DNA from: Sinorhizobium sp. 8-89
GTDB lineage: Bacteria > Pseudomonadota > Alphaproteobacteria > Rhizobiales > Rhizobiaceae
DNA length: 64,000 nt
Assembly: GCF_030124325.1 (NCBI RefSeq)
Contig: NZ_JASKLR010000004.1
Location: 211,483 to 275,482, forward strand
Direction of reading: 5' to 3'
Made by a program: the position numbers and the translations under genes. Positions 13,390 to 20,482 of this stretch are shown here, piece by piece (position 1 is the first letter of the stretch; each line of letters opens with the position of its first letter). The notes under the pieces are model-generated. The model had not been told where the DNA came from and ran no database searches. It worked only from the letters and a program-made list of their open reading frames with translations.

Positions 13390-14033
13390 CGTCTTCCCTC
13401 CTATTGGACCCGGAGAACCGGGCATATCGCCGCCCGCGTATTCCTCGCCGCGGCCGCGCTTTCGCGCTGCGGCAAAGCCGGGCATTATCGTCGCATGATC
13501 CTGATCAGGTCGCAAATGAAGCGCGGCGCTGCACCAGGCACGAATGTCCGCGACCATCCTGATGGCAGGCGTCGACACCCGGATGAAACCCGGCGAATCC
13601 CCCTGCGCTACACGCCGAATGCCGCATTCTGCGGCACTTCCGGCGATTGTTCCGGCCCTAGACCGAAATAGGACAGCAAACCTGTCCTATTTCATGCGCT
13701 CTATGCCAGAAAGCGCCCCCCTTCGCAAGGGGCATACGAGCAAATATTGGAAGAGAATTTGCCGAAGATTGCCGGAAATTTCGCCCTTTTAAAATTAAAT
13801 TACAATCGCCCGGCGATTTCTTCACTTTGGTTTCAAACTGGTCTTGTGTTGGCATACCCAGTCAGGAGGCGCATTGATCGTCCGTGGAAGTCGGCTATGG
13901 TCTCGCCGAAACGGCCGGCGTGGCTCCTGCATGATTCCCGTTCAAGGACGCAATCGCGCGGAAAACTCATAATATCGCGGCGATCTTGCGCGACTGGTTT
14001 CAGCACGGCGCCGCAGTAACAGGGTGACTTCAG
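13390..14033. other. 644-base intergenic region between gltB and the threonine aldolase gene
   Basis: No convincing gene is present. The region holds the gltBD promoter (minus) and the aldolase promoter (plus), neither of which I could place exactly. It has a striking 27-base palindrome at 13666-13692, a hairpin GCCCCCC/GGGGC near 13716-13733 and an AT-rich stretch at 13785-13810. An AGGAGG at 13864 precedes a TTG-started 33-codon frame that looks like chance. Confidence 0.6.
13666..13692. promoter_or_regulatory. 27-base palindrome, candidate operator upstream of gltBD
   Basis: AAATAGGACAG (13666-13676) and CTGTCCTATTT (13682-13692) form a perfect 11-bp inverted repeat around a 5-base centre, 277 bases upstream of the gltB start and 342 upstream of the aldolase start. 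The length and symmetry fit a dimeric repressor or activator site. The cognate regulator is not identifiable from this window. Confidence 0.5.
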
Positions 14034-15080
14034 ATGATCTTTTCTTCCGACAACTGGGCCGGCGCCCATCCGGCAATCGCCGAAAGCCTGATGGCTCATG
14101 CGGGCGGCTACGCCTCCGCCTACGGGACGAGCGAACTCGACCGGAAGGTGGAAAAGAAGTTCTCCGAAATTTTCCAAAGGGACGTGGCGGTGTTCTTCGT
14201 CGGCACCGGCACCGCCGCGAATTCGCTGGCGCTGTCCAGCGTCAATCGGGCGGGCGGCGTGGTCTTTTGTCATCGAGAGGCGCATGTCAACGTCGACGAG
14301 TGCGGAGCGCCGGAATTCTTCTCTCACGGGGCAAGGCTTTGCCCGGTCGATGGCGCAAGCGGCAAGATGAACACGTCAAGGCTCGAAGCCGAGATCCGTC
14401 GCTTCCCCGCGGAATTCATCCATGGGGGCCGGCCGATGGCAGTGACCCTCACCCAGGCAACGGAAAGCGGCACAGTCTATTCGCTGGCGGAAATCGATGC
14501 CATTGCTGCTGTCGCGAAATCGCATAAGCTTCCGTTGCACATGGATGGTGCGCGTTTTGCCAACGCACTAGTCAGCCTCGGGACGACGCCGGCGGAAATG
14601 ACCTGGAAGCGCGGCATCGACCTCCTGTCGTTCGGCGGCACCAAAAACGGCTGCTGGTGTGCTGAAGCGCTGATCCTGTTCGATCCTTCGAAGGCGCAGG
14701 AAATGCATTTCCTGCGCAAGCGTGCCGCCCAACTCTTTTCGAAGTCCCGTTTCATCGCCGCGCAGTTCGACGCTTACTTCTCGGGCGATCTGTGGCTCAA
14801 TCTCGCCCGCCATGCGAACGCAATGGCGGCGCGTCTTGCCGACGGAATTTCCGCCTCGGCCAGGAGCCGGCTTGCCTGGTCGCCAGAGGCAAATGAGGTC
14901 TTCGTGATCCTGAAGCAGGACGTGGCGTCGAAGCTGCAGCAACAGGGTGCAGTCTTCTACGACTGGCATGTGCCGGATCACCTGGCCGACAGCCTCGCCG
15001 GGGACGAGGGGCTTTACCGGCTCGTCACAAGCTTCGCCACACGGTCGCAAGATGTCGATCGCTTCGTAGAAGCCTGCTGA
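14034..15080 (+). CDS. ltaE: low-specificity L-threonine aldolase (PLP-dependent beta-eliminating lyase)
   Basis: The enzyme splits L-threonine and L-allo-threonine to glycine and acetaldehyde. The 348 residues are normal for the family. The N-terminus MIFSSDNWAGAHPAI is the standard substrate-pocket start; FFVGTGTAANSLAL binds the PLP phosphate, LHMDGARFANAL carries the Asp that contacts the pyridine nitrogen, and LSFGGTKNGCW contains the Schiff-base lysine K204. It is monocistronic and convergent with the small heat-shock gene. There is no distinctive promoter. Confidence 0.93.
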   Translation: MIFSSDNWAGAHPAIAESLMAHAGGYASAYGTSELDRKVEKKFSEIFQRDVAVFFVGTGTAANSLALSSVNRAGGVVFCHREAHVNVDECGAPEFFSHGARLCPVDGASGKMNTSRLEAEIRRFPAEFIHGGRPMAVTLTQATESGTVYSLAEIDAIAAVAKSHKLPLHMDGARFANALVSLGTTPAEMTWKRGIDLLSFGGTKNGCWCAEALILFDPSKAQEMHFLRKRAAQLFSKSRFIAAQFDAYFSGDLWLNLARHANAMAARLADGISASARSRLAWSPEANEVFVILKQDVASKLQQQGAVFYDWHVPDHLADSLAGDEGLYRLVTSFATRSQDVDRFVEAC

Positions 15081-15098
15081 CGGCTGGCGCACGCATAG

Positions 15099-15124
15099 AA
15101 AAGCGGCGCCCTTCCGGACGCCGC
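15099..15124 (-). terminator. rho-independent terminator of ibpA
   Basis: On the minus strand a GCGGCG/CGCCGC stem with GC-rich closing pairs is followed by TTTTC. It lies 54-79 bases past the ibpA stop, in the convergent gap with the aldolase gene. Confidence 0.6.
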
Positions 15125-15165
15125 CATGTTCTGTCCTTCAATCGGTTCCGATTTAAGGAGACATG
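15125..15165. repeat. RIME-like palindromic repeat, degenerate copy
   Basis: Nested arms CATGT/ACATG, TCCTT/AAGGA and AATCG/CGATT make an interrupted palindrome. The segment GATTTAAGGA followed by CATGCAG matches the unit at 17082-17129. It lies at the 3' side of ibpA. Confidence 0.6.
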
Positions 15166-15177
15166 CAGTGGAGCGGT

Positions 15178-15639
15178 TTAGAGGGTCTGAGCCTCGATCT
15201 GCTTCGCCTGCGGGGCAACCGAGGTGATCTCGATGCGACGCGGCTTGGCTGCTTCCGGGATCTCGCGAACGAGATCGATGTGAAGCAGGCCGTTCTTCAG
15301 CGAAGCGGACTTGATCTCGACATGGTCGGCAAGCTGGAAGCGGCGCTCGAATGCGCGCTTGGCAATGCCGCGATGGAGAAACTGGCTCTCCTCGCCCTTG
15401 TCTTCGCTCTTTTCGCCCCTGATCGTCAGCGTGTGTTCACGCGCTTCGACCGAAAGCTCGCTCTCGTCGAAGCCGGCGACGGCCATGGTGATGCGATAGG
15501 CATTTTCGCCCGTGCGTTCGATGTTGTAGGGCGGATACGTCTGCGACTGATCGGGCTGACCAAGGCTGTCAAGCATGGTGAACAGGCGATCGAAGCCGAC
15601 GGTGGAACGATAGAGAGGGGAGAAATCGAAGTGACGCAT
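15178..15639 (-). CDS. ibpA: small heat-shock protein, Hsp20/IbpA family
   Basis: This ATP-independent holdase keeps unfolded proteins soluble during heat stress. I chose the ATG at 15639 (MRHFDFSPLYRSTVGFDRLF) behind GGAGGACACC, not the frame start at 15684, giving 153 residues, typical for IbpA. The alpha-crystallin domain spans about 38-130 with NAYRITMAVAGF, ELSVEAREHTLTIRG and the FERRFQLADHVEIKSASLKNGLL segment; the C-terminal I-x-I-type anchor appears within KPRRIEI. The upstream sequence shows an RpoH-type promoter (15742-15770) and a ROSE-type leader, so control is both transcriptional and by temperature-gated translation. Confidence 0.95.
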   Translation of the reverse strand: MRHFDFSPLYRSTVGFDRLFTMLDSLGQPDQSQTYPPYNIERTGENAYRITMAVAGFDESELSVEAREHTLTIRGEKSEDKGEESQFLHRGIAKRAFERRFQLADHVEIKSASLKNGLLHIDLVREIPEAAKPRRIEITSVAPQAKQIEAQTL

Positions 15640-15734
15640 GGTGTCCTCCATAAGAGCAACGGTTTGCGATGTCTGGTCTGCCACCCCATCAGGCAGCGGC
15701 GAGACCGGTGAGCGGACCCTTCATCGGCGTCCGT
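15640..15734 (-). ncRNA. ROSE-type RNA thermometer in the ibpA leader
   Basis: The minus-strand leader of about 95 bases contains a CTGCC/GGCAG hairpin and, next to the start codon, GTTGCTC TTAT GGAGGAC. Pairing gives G-C, U-A, U-G, a bulged G, C-G, U-A and C-G, which is exactly the UYGCU anti-Shine-Dalgarno arrangement of ROSE elements that melts on heating. ROSE elements are established in rhizobial small heat-shock genes. The 5' end is inferred from the promoter match. Confidence 0.8.
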
Positions 15735-15741
15735 GCCCAAG

Positions 15742-15770
15742 ACATGGGAATGCTTCTGCGCCAGTTCAAG
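15742..15770 (-). promoter_or_regulatory. RpoH (sigma-32)-type promoter of ibpA
   Basis: On the minus strand CTTGAA (15765-15770), a 16-base spacer and CCCATGT (15742-15748) match the rhizobial heat-shock consensus CTTGAA plus CCATnT. The implied start is near 15734. Confidence 0.7.
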
Positions 15771-15859
15771 GGAATTTTTGCGCGGATTTTTTCGGACCGG
15801 CATTCGGTGAACGGAGCATGAATAACCGGTTCGGTCCCCGTTCAGCCGAGGCGGGTTAA

Positions 15860-15970
15860 AACAAGGACACTGGGAAGAAACTCCCGGCGCTGAAGCGACA
15901 TGTCCCTTCTGCTTCAGCGGCCGGAAACGGTGATCGTCCGGATTTCACCCACCGTTTCCGGCCTTTTTTC
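15860..15970 (+). ncRNA. candidate small RNA ending in a strong terminator
   Basis: A plus-strand terminator (14-bp perfect stem 15919-15932/15950-15963, then six T) has no protein gene ending before it: the last plus-strand CDS stops at 15080. Directly upstream lie a perfect 9-bp hairpin CGCTGAAGC/GCTTCAGCG (15888-15896/15911-15919) and a small GGGA/TCCC hairpin near 15872-15884. Serial hairpins ending in a T-run are typical of trans-acting sRNAs. The 5' end and promoter are not resolved. It could alternatively be attenuator-like leader structure for the downstream hydrolase at 16101. Confidence 0.5.
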
Positions 15971-16100
15971 TTTGACGCGCTTGAGACCACCGCCTATCCC
16001 TGAGAAACAGGACGCGGACGGTGAGCGGAAAGCTTCCCATCCTTCCCTCTTTCCGCGTCAACTCGTTCAACGCGTTTTGCATCTCGGGCCGTCGCTTTTC

Positions 16101-17075
16101 ATGACCACGATCCTCTATTCGACGCCGGACAACCCGATACCGGGTAAACACGCGACAGGCTTTTTCGATGGGGTCGGCAACCGCAAGATCCGCTATGCGG
16201 TTTTCAAGACGGAAGCCTCGGTTGCCCGCGGCACGGTCGTGCTGCTGCAGGGCCGCAACGAGGCCATCGAGAAGTATTTCGAAACGATCGGTGAACTCAA
16301 CGCCGCCGGTTTTTGGGTCGCCACCTTCGATTGGCGCGGCCAGGGTGGCTCCGAGCGGTTGCTGCGGCAGCGCGGTCGCGGTCACGTGGAGCATTTCGCC
16401 GACTACGAGCGCGATCTCATGATCTTCCTCGAGCAGATCGTTCTGCCAGACACACGCCTGCCCTTCTCCATCGTTGCCCATTCAATGGGGGCGCTGGTGG
16501 CCCTGTCGCTGGCGCCGATGCTCGCGAGCCGGATCGACCGCATGGTGCTGCTCGCCCCCTTTGTCGGCCTCAGCGGCCAAGCCATCGGCCAGCGAAGCAT
16601 CTTTTCGATCGCGACGATAATGGACTGGATCGGCCTTGGAACGTTGCCGCTCCATCGCGACAAGGGTAACCGCCCCTTCACGAACAACGTATTGACGGCC
16701 GACCCAAATCGCTATGCGCGCAACCAGGCGCTCACCGATGCCTGTCCTCAATTGCGTCTGGGGCCGCCAACGGCCCGATGGTTGCGGGAGACCTTCCAGG
16801 CAATAGGGCGCGTCCTGCGCCGCGAACATCTGACGCGGATCATCGTGCCGACCATAATCCTGGCCCCGACTGCCGACCGCCTCGTGCCGCATCTTGCCGT
16901 CGAAGTCCTGGCGCGCAATTTCCGCGCCGGGCACATGATTCCGATCGATGGCGCGCGTCACGAGCTTCTTCACGAGGCCGACCGTTACCGCGCGCAGGCG
17001 ATGGCCGCGACTTTGGCGTTCCTGCCCGCGTTCGAGGACGCAGACGTGGTGGCCGGCCAATTCGAGGAAGCTTAA
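16101..17075 (+). CDS. alpha/beta hydrolase (lysophospholipase/monoglyceride lipase-like)
   Basis: I chose the ATG at 16101 (MTTILYSTPDNPIPG), not an open frame reaching 15900, because the upstream part overlaps the terminator-like structure at 15919-15969. The 324 residues carry the lid-domain pattern of Hydrolase_4: VLLQGRNEAIEKYFET, FDWRGQGGSERLL (oxyanion region), the nucleophile elbow IVAHSMGALVAL, an Asp in LAPTADRLVP and the catalytic His in IDGARHELLHEADRYR. This fits a serine esterase acting on lysophospholipids or monoacylglycerols; the substrate is not determined. It is convergent with the histidinol-phosphatase-like gene and separated from it by a repeat. Confidence 0.88.
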   Translation: MTTILYSTPDNPIPGKHATGFFDGVGNRKIRYAVFKTEASVARGTVVLLQGRNEAIEKYFETIGELNAAGFWVATFDWRGQGGSERLLRQRGRGHVEHFADYERDLMIFLEQIVLPDTRLPFSIVAHSMGALVALSLAPMLASRIDRMVLLAPFVGLSGQAIGQRSIFSIATIMDWIGLGTLPLHRDKGNRPFTNNVLTADPNRYARNQALTDACPQLRLGPPTARWLRETFQAIGRVLRREHLTRIIVPTIILAPTADRLVPHLAVEVLARNFRAGHMIPIDGARHELLHEADRYRAQAMAATLAFLPAFEDADVVAGQFEEA

Positions 17076-17081
17076 TTCCCA

Positions 17082-17147
17082 CTGCATGATTCCGTAAATG
17101 GGAATCGATTTAAGGACAAAATCATGCAGCAATTCAAAGTGCTACAG
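17082..17147. repeat. RIME-like palindromic repeat
   Basis: A 10-bp inverted repeat CTGCATGATT (17082-17091) / AATCATGCAG (17120-17129) is followed by CAATTCAAAGTGCTACAG (17130-17147), a block shared with the repeat at 20483-20580 and, inverted, with 30350-30365. The CTA inside the shared block is the stop codon (TAG on the minus strand) of the adjacent gene. Confidence 0.75.
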
Positions 17148-17948
17148 TGACCGCAGCGCATTCGGGTCGGACGCGCTGCGCTGTAGTATTTCCAGCGCCT
17201 GCGCGTGAAGCTCGCGACTGCCGGCTGCGATGATCTCGCCGCCCATTTCCGCGGGCCCGCCCTCCCAATTGGTGACGATGCCGCCCGCCTGTTCGATCAA
17301 CGGGATGAGCCCGCCGACGTCGTAGGGCTTCAAGCCGCATTCGATGACGAGATCGACGTGGCCGGATGCAAGAAGCGCAAAGGCGTAGCAATCGCAACCG
17401 TAGCGGAAGAGCCGCACCTTGGACTGCAACGCCTCGAAGCGCTCCTTGAGCTCGCCAGCATAGAGATGCGGCGAAGTGGTGAACAGCACCGCATCCGAGA
17501 GCGTATCGCAGGCGCGCGTCGAAAGCACCTTCTCCCCGCCGGGGCCGCGATAGATCGCCTTCTCGCCGTCGGCGAAATAGCGTTCACCGGTAAAAGGCTG
17601 GTCCATCAGGCCCATCACGGCCTTGCCGTTGCGATAAAGGCCGATCAGCGTCCCCCATACTGGAAGGCCGGAAATGAAGGCACGCGTCCCGTCGATCGGA
17701 TCGATGACCCAGACATGCTCGCGGTCGAGACCGACATTGCCGTGTTCCTCGCCGAGGATGCCATGGCCCGGAAATGCACCTTCGATCAGCGTCCGGATTG
17801 CCGCCTCGGCCGACCTGTCCGCCTCAGTGACGGGATCGAACCCGCCCTCGAGCTTGTTGACGACACTGGTGCCGGTCCGGAAATGCGGCATCGTTTCGGC
17901 TTTGGCAGCGTCGGCGAGGCGGTCGAAGAAGGTGCGGTCCGGCAACAT
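17142..17948 (-). CDS. hisN: inositol-monophosphatase-family phosphatase, probable histidinol-phosphatase
   Basis: The fold is a Mg2+- or Li+-sensitive phosphatase. I chose the ATG at 17948 (MLPDRTFFDRLADAAKA) behind GAGAG, giving 268 residues. Metal-binding motifs are GILGEEHG (about 70), VIDPIDGTRAFISG (about 88-101) and KPYDVGGLIPLIEQAGG near the C-terminus. This subfamily is annotated as histidinol-phosphatase HisN in alphaproteobacteria lacking HisB-type phosphatase; inositol or fructose-1,6-bisphosphate activity is possible. The stop codon lies inside a RIME-like repeat. The mmgR sRNA lies upstream on the opposite strand. Confidence 0.82.
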   Translation of the reverse strand: MLPDRTFFDRLADAAKAETMPHFRTGTSVVNKLEGGFDPVTEADRSAEAAIRTLIEGAFPGHGILGEEHGNVGLDREHVWVIDPIDGTRAFISGLPVWGTLIGLYRNGKAVMGLMDQPFTGERYFADGEKAIYRGPGGEKVLSTRACDTLSDAVLFTTSPHLYAGELKERFEALQSKVRLFRYGCDCYAFALLASGHVDLVIECGLKPYDVGGLIPLIEQAGGIVTNWEGGPAEMGGEIIAAGSRELHAQALEILQRSASDPNALRSL

Positions 17949-18120
17949 ATCGCTCTCTCGAAGGAAGAAAGGAAGGCGATCCTGAATAGACGAATTTGAC
18001 CGAAAGGCAAGAACGCCGGAGATGAGCAACGAGAAGGCGGGCGGCGGGTCGGATTGGCGCGCGCTTAGCCGTCAATCAGGAAATTTCCCATTGCGGTGCG
18101 GAAGTTTTGGCCCCCACAAC

Positions 18121-18149
18121 TTGACATTTGTGCAGCGCAACATTAGAGT
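18121..18149 (+). promoter_or_regulatory. sigma-70 promoter of the mmgR sRNA
   Basis: TTGACA (18121-18126), a 17-base spacer and TAGAGT (18144-18149) place a start near 18156, matching the start expected for the RNA that ends at 18234. Confidence 0.7.
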
Positions 18150-18156
18150 CTTTGAG

Positions 18157-18234
18157 CAGTCACTTGTGGCTGCAAATACCCTCCTTGGGTGTTTCCTCCC
18201 TAGACTTGACCGCGCCGCTGGCGCGGTTCTTTTT
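18157..18234 (+). ncRNA. mmgR: MmgR small RNA (alpha-r8 family)
   Basis: Between the phosphatase gene and the N-formylglutamate amidohydrolase gene lies a promoter followed by about 78 bases with two hairpins. The first is AAATACCC/GGGTGTTT (18174-18181/18187-18194), the second is a terminator ACCGCGCC/GGCGCGGT (18209-18216/18220-18227) ending in TTCTTTTT. Between them is the single-stranded TTTCCTCCCT, the invariant core of the alpha-r8 sRNA family. MmgR of S. meliloti is about 77 nt and limits polyhydroxybutyrate granule formation under nitrogen limitation. Identification rests on core motif, size and architecture recalled from the family. Confidence 0.8.
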
Positions 18235-18252
18235 GAGTGACGGTTGCAAGCG

Positions 18253-19134
18253 CTATTCTGCTGCGAGCGGCAGATAGGCACCATATTCCTCAACATGTTG
18301 TGCAAGCGCGGCGATGAACGTCGTAAGATCGGCCGTCAGCGCGGCAAATCCCGGCTTCTTGGCGAGGGTCGTTTCGTCGACATAGAGGCTGCGGTTGATT
18401 TCGATCTGCAGCGCATGCAGTCCGCGCGTCGGCCGGCCATAATGTTCGGTGATGAAGCCGCCGGCATAGGGCTTGTTGCGGGCGACTACGTAGCCGAGCT
18501 GCTCGAGCAGGTTGACGGCGGTGCGGGACAATTCTCCCGCCGCGCTCGTTCCGTAACGATCGCCGACGATGAAGTCCGGCCGTTGGCCGCTGCCCGGAAG
18601 GTGAACATTGCCCGGCATCGAGTGGCAATCGATCAGCACGGACATCCCGAATTGGACATGTGTGCGGGCGATCAGTTTCCTGAGCGTCGCGTGATAGGGC
18701 TTGTAGATCGACTCGATGCGTGTCAGCGCTTCCTCGACCGGAAACCGGTTGCGATAAATTTCCATATTTTCGGCGACAAGGCGCGGCACGGTACCGAGCC
18801 CGCCGGCGACCCGCATCGAGCTTATGTTGGCATGCGGCGGCAGCTGCCCTTCGAACATGCGCGGATCGAGTTCGTAGGGTTCACGGTTGACATCGAGAAA
18901 GGCGCGCGGGAAATGGGCGCGAAGCAGCGGGGCCCCTAGAAAGGTGGCATTTTGAAACAGCTCATCGACGAAGTGATCTTCCGAACGGCGGATCGAATGC
19001 GCGTCAAGCCGAGACTGACTCAGAAAGGACAGTGGGTAGGACCGGCCGCTATGCGGGGAATTGAACACAAAGGGAATCCGCTGACTTGCGGGCTCCAGTA
19101 CCTCGAAAAATTCCCGCTCGACCACTTCCCCCAT
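18253..19134 (-). CDS. N-formylglutamate amidohydrolase
   Basis: The enzyme releases formate and glutamate from N-formylglutamate (last step of one histidine-degradation route) or acts on related N-formyl substrates. The 293 residues show the family start FVFNSPHSGRSYPLSF, the ARTHVQFGMSVLIDCHSMPG zinc-binding region and the GGFITEHYGRPTRGLHALQIEINRSLY C-terminal block, shared with the FGase family. I chose the ATG at 19134 because AAGGG sits 5 bases upstream; an ATG at 19152 is the alternative. No hut genes are adjacent, so a role in histidine use is inferred only from the family. It is divergent from cpdR1. Confidence 0.87.
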   Translation of the reverse strand: MGEVVEREFFEVLEPASQRIPFVFNSPHSGRSYPLSFLSQSRLDAHSIRRSEDHFVDELFQNATFLGAPLLRAHFPRAFLDVNREPYELDPRMFEGQLPPHANISSMRVAGGLGTVPRLVAENMEIYRNRFPVEEALTRIESIYKPYHATLRKLIARTHVQFGMSVLIDCHSMPGNVHLPGSGQRPDFIVGDRYGTSAAGELSRTAVNLLEQLGYVVARNKPYAGGFITEHYGRPTRGLHALQIEINRSLYVDETTLAKKPGFAALTADLTTFIAALAQHVEEYGAYLPLAAE

Positions 19135-19217
19135 CGCAACCCTTTTTACCATGTCCGGATCTTGCTGTTTAGATCATGTTGCCAGTTGGTCGCCTCTGTG
19201 TCCATAGTGACGTCTTG

Positions 19218-19251
19218 CTGGTGTCAGGGCTTGATCTGCCCTGTTCACCAG
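19218..19251. promoter_or_regulatory. strong inverted repeat in the cpdR1 upstream region
   Basis: CTGGTG/CACCAG outer arms (19218-19223/19246-19251) and CAGGGC/GCCCTG inner arms (19225-19230/19238-19243) form a 12-bp stem with a small internal loop and a 7-base cap. It ends 75 bases before the cpdR1 ATG. It could be an RNA leader hairpin or a dimeric protein site. Confidence 0.45.
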
Positions 19252-19325
19252 ATATTTACCATGTTGCGGTTTGCTGAGCTGCCGCACTCCACAAGCATTG
19301 AAAAGAAGAAGCCACGGCCGAATTC

Positions 19326-19688
19326 ATGACTGCGAAAATCCTCCTTGCCGAAGACGACAACGACATGCGCCGCTTCCTCGTGAAGGCGCTGGAAAAGGCT
19401 GGCTATAAGGTCCTGTCCTACGACAACGGCGCCAGCGCCTACGACCGGCTTCGCGAAGAACCCTTTTCGCTTCTGCTGACCGATATCGTCATGCCGGAGA
19501 TGGACGGCATCGAGCTCGCCCGCCGCGCGACCGAACTCGACCCGGACCTGAAGGTGATGTTCATCACCGGCTTTGCCGCGGTGGCCCTAAACCCCGATTC
19601 GAAGGCGCCGAAGGATGCCAAGGTCCTCTCCAAGCCCTTCCACCTGCGCGACCTCGTAAACGAGGTCAACAAGATGCTGGCGGCCTGA
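19326..19688 (+). CDS. cpdR1: CpdR1-type single-domain response regulator
   Basis: This 120-residue protein is a receiver domain alone with no output domain. The acidic pocket is D10/D11, the phospho-acceptor D53 (LLTDIVMPEMDG), the switch Thr T81 and the lysine K103 (LSKPF). In S. meliloti, CpdR1 is phosphorylated through CckA-ChpT and in its unphosphorylated form localises ClpXP to the cell pole to drive turnover of cell-cycle regulators; D53 is the known site there. Length, the ALNPDSKAPKDAKVLSKPFHL tail and the single-domain design fit CpdR rather than CheY. No CtrA box of the TTAA-N7-TTAA type was seen upstream. A terminator follows at 19774. Confidence 0.92.
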   Translation: MTAKILLAEDDNDMRRFLVKALEKAGYKVLSYDNGASAYDRLREEPFSLLLTDIVMPEMDGIELARRATELDPDLKVMFITGFAAVALNPDSKAPKDAKVLSKPFHLRDLVNEVNKMLAA

Positions 19689-19773
19689 CGGACTCGGAAA
19701 TCCCGGCTCGCTGACAGGACGAAAATCACAAACGCCCGCCAAACTTCTGCGCGGGCGACGCACACTGCTTCGA

Positions 19774-19812
19774 GGCTGTGGCAGATCAACACGGATCGGC
19801 CACAGCCTTTTC
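19774..19812 (+). terminator. rho-independent terminator of cpdR1
   Basis: A perfect 9-bp stem GGCTGTGGC (19774-19782) / GCCACAGCC (19799-19807) is followed by TTTTC, 86 bases past the stop. Confidence 0.8.
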
Positions 19813-19931
19813 ATTTCAATGACTTACCGGGAGGGTCGCGCACACGAGGCGCCGCGCGATCCACTTAACCACCAGAAACGCCACTCGAGAACGCCGTCTA
19901 AAATTCTGTCAAAAAACCTTCTAAAAGCCTA

Positions 19932-19961
19932 TTGACGCGGACGAGGGTTTTGTGGTCTATG
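19932..19961 (+). promoter_or_regulatory. promoter of tRNA-Val
   Basis: TTGACG (19932-19937), an 18-base spacer and TCTATG (19956-19961) lie just before the tRNA. The -10 resembles the rhizobial CTATAT consensus. Confidence 0.6.
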
Positions 19962-19974
19962 CGCCGCATCGGAT

Positions 19975-20049
<75 letters not shown>

Positions 20050-20063
20050 TCCAAGTTTCTGAT

Positions 20064-20303
20064 TTAAAAGGCCTTTCGAGAAATCGCGAGGCCTTTTTGC
20101 ATAGCGCCCTTGCCGGCTGCTTTTCCGAAGACCTTCGACGCTGCACTGGTCAGGGACCGGAAAGAGAATTGGGTGACTGACGATGCCTGGTTGGAGTTCA
20201 CCGGCGTCACTTGCAACGCCACAATGGCGGCCCACACAACAAAGCCGGCCCATGCTATCTGCACAGGCCGGAAAGTCGGCAAATCCGCAAAAAAAAGCTT
20301 CAT
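20064..20303 (-). CDS. possible small membrane protein, hypothetical
   Basis: A 79-residue frame on the minus strand (MKLFFADLPTFRPVQIAW...) has one hydrophobic stretch (AWAGFVVWAAIVALQV) that could span the membrane. There is no clear ribosome site before the ATG at 20303, an in-frame TTG lies upstream at 20342, and the 3' end overlaps the tRNA terminator. I do not recognise a family. It may be a chance frame in an otherwise geneless 600-base region. Confidence 0.25.
   Translation of the reverse strand: MKLFFADLPTFRPVQIAWAGFVVWAAIVALQVTPVNSNQASSVTQFSFRSLTSAASKVFGKAAGKGAMQKGLAISRKAF
20066..20098 (+). terminator. terminator after tRNA-Val
   Basis: AAAAGGCCT (20066-20074) and AGGCCTTTTT (20089-20098) form a stem ending in a T-run, 17 bases past the tRNA. 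Confidence 0.75.
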
Positions 20304-20482
20304 CGTCGCTGAAAAACACAGGCAGTTTAGGCGCGCGGACAACTTCGATCCATGGACTTAAGTCCTACCTCGAAGGGTTAAAGGTCCGACGACCGTTGCT
20401 GAACAGGTTCTCCGGAACATATCTCCAATCGCTTATGAATGACGAAAGTCCCCAACTGCCGCCGTGGGCGTGCGGGAGTCCT
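20304..20482. other. intergenic, no feature recognised
   Basis: This is the rest of the long gap between tRNA-Val and the redoxin gene, ahead of the repeat. Short frames on both strands lack ribosome sites and family features. Nothing further is seen. Confidence 0.5.

Noticed and set aside
13864..13976. AGGAGG followed by a TTG-started 33-codon frame before the aldolase gene
   Set aside because: The frame is Arg-rich with no leader-peptide features, and a rare TTG start is weak evidence on its own.
15900..16100. N-terminal extension of the alpha/beta hydrolase frame
   Set aside because: It overlaps a strong terminator structure and has no family similarity; the ATG at 16101 begins the conserved part.
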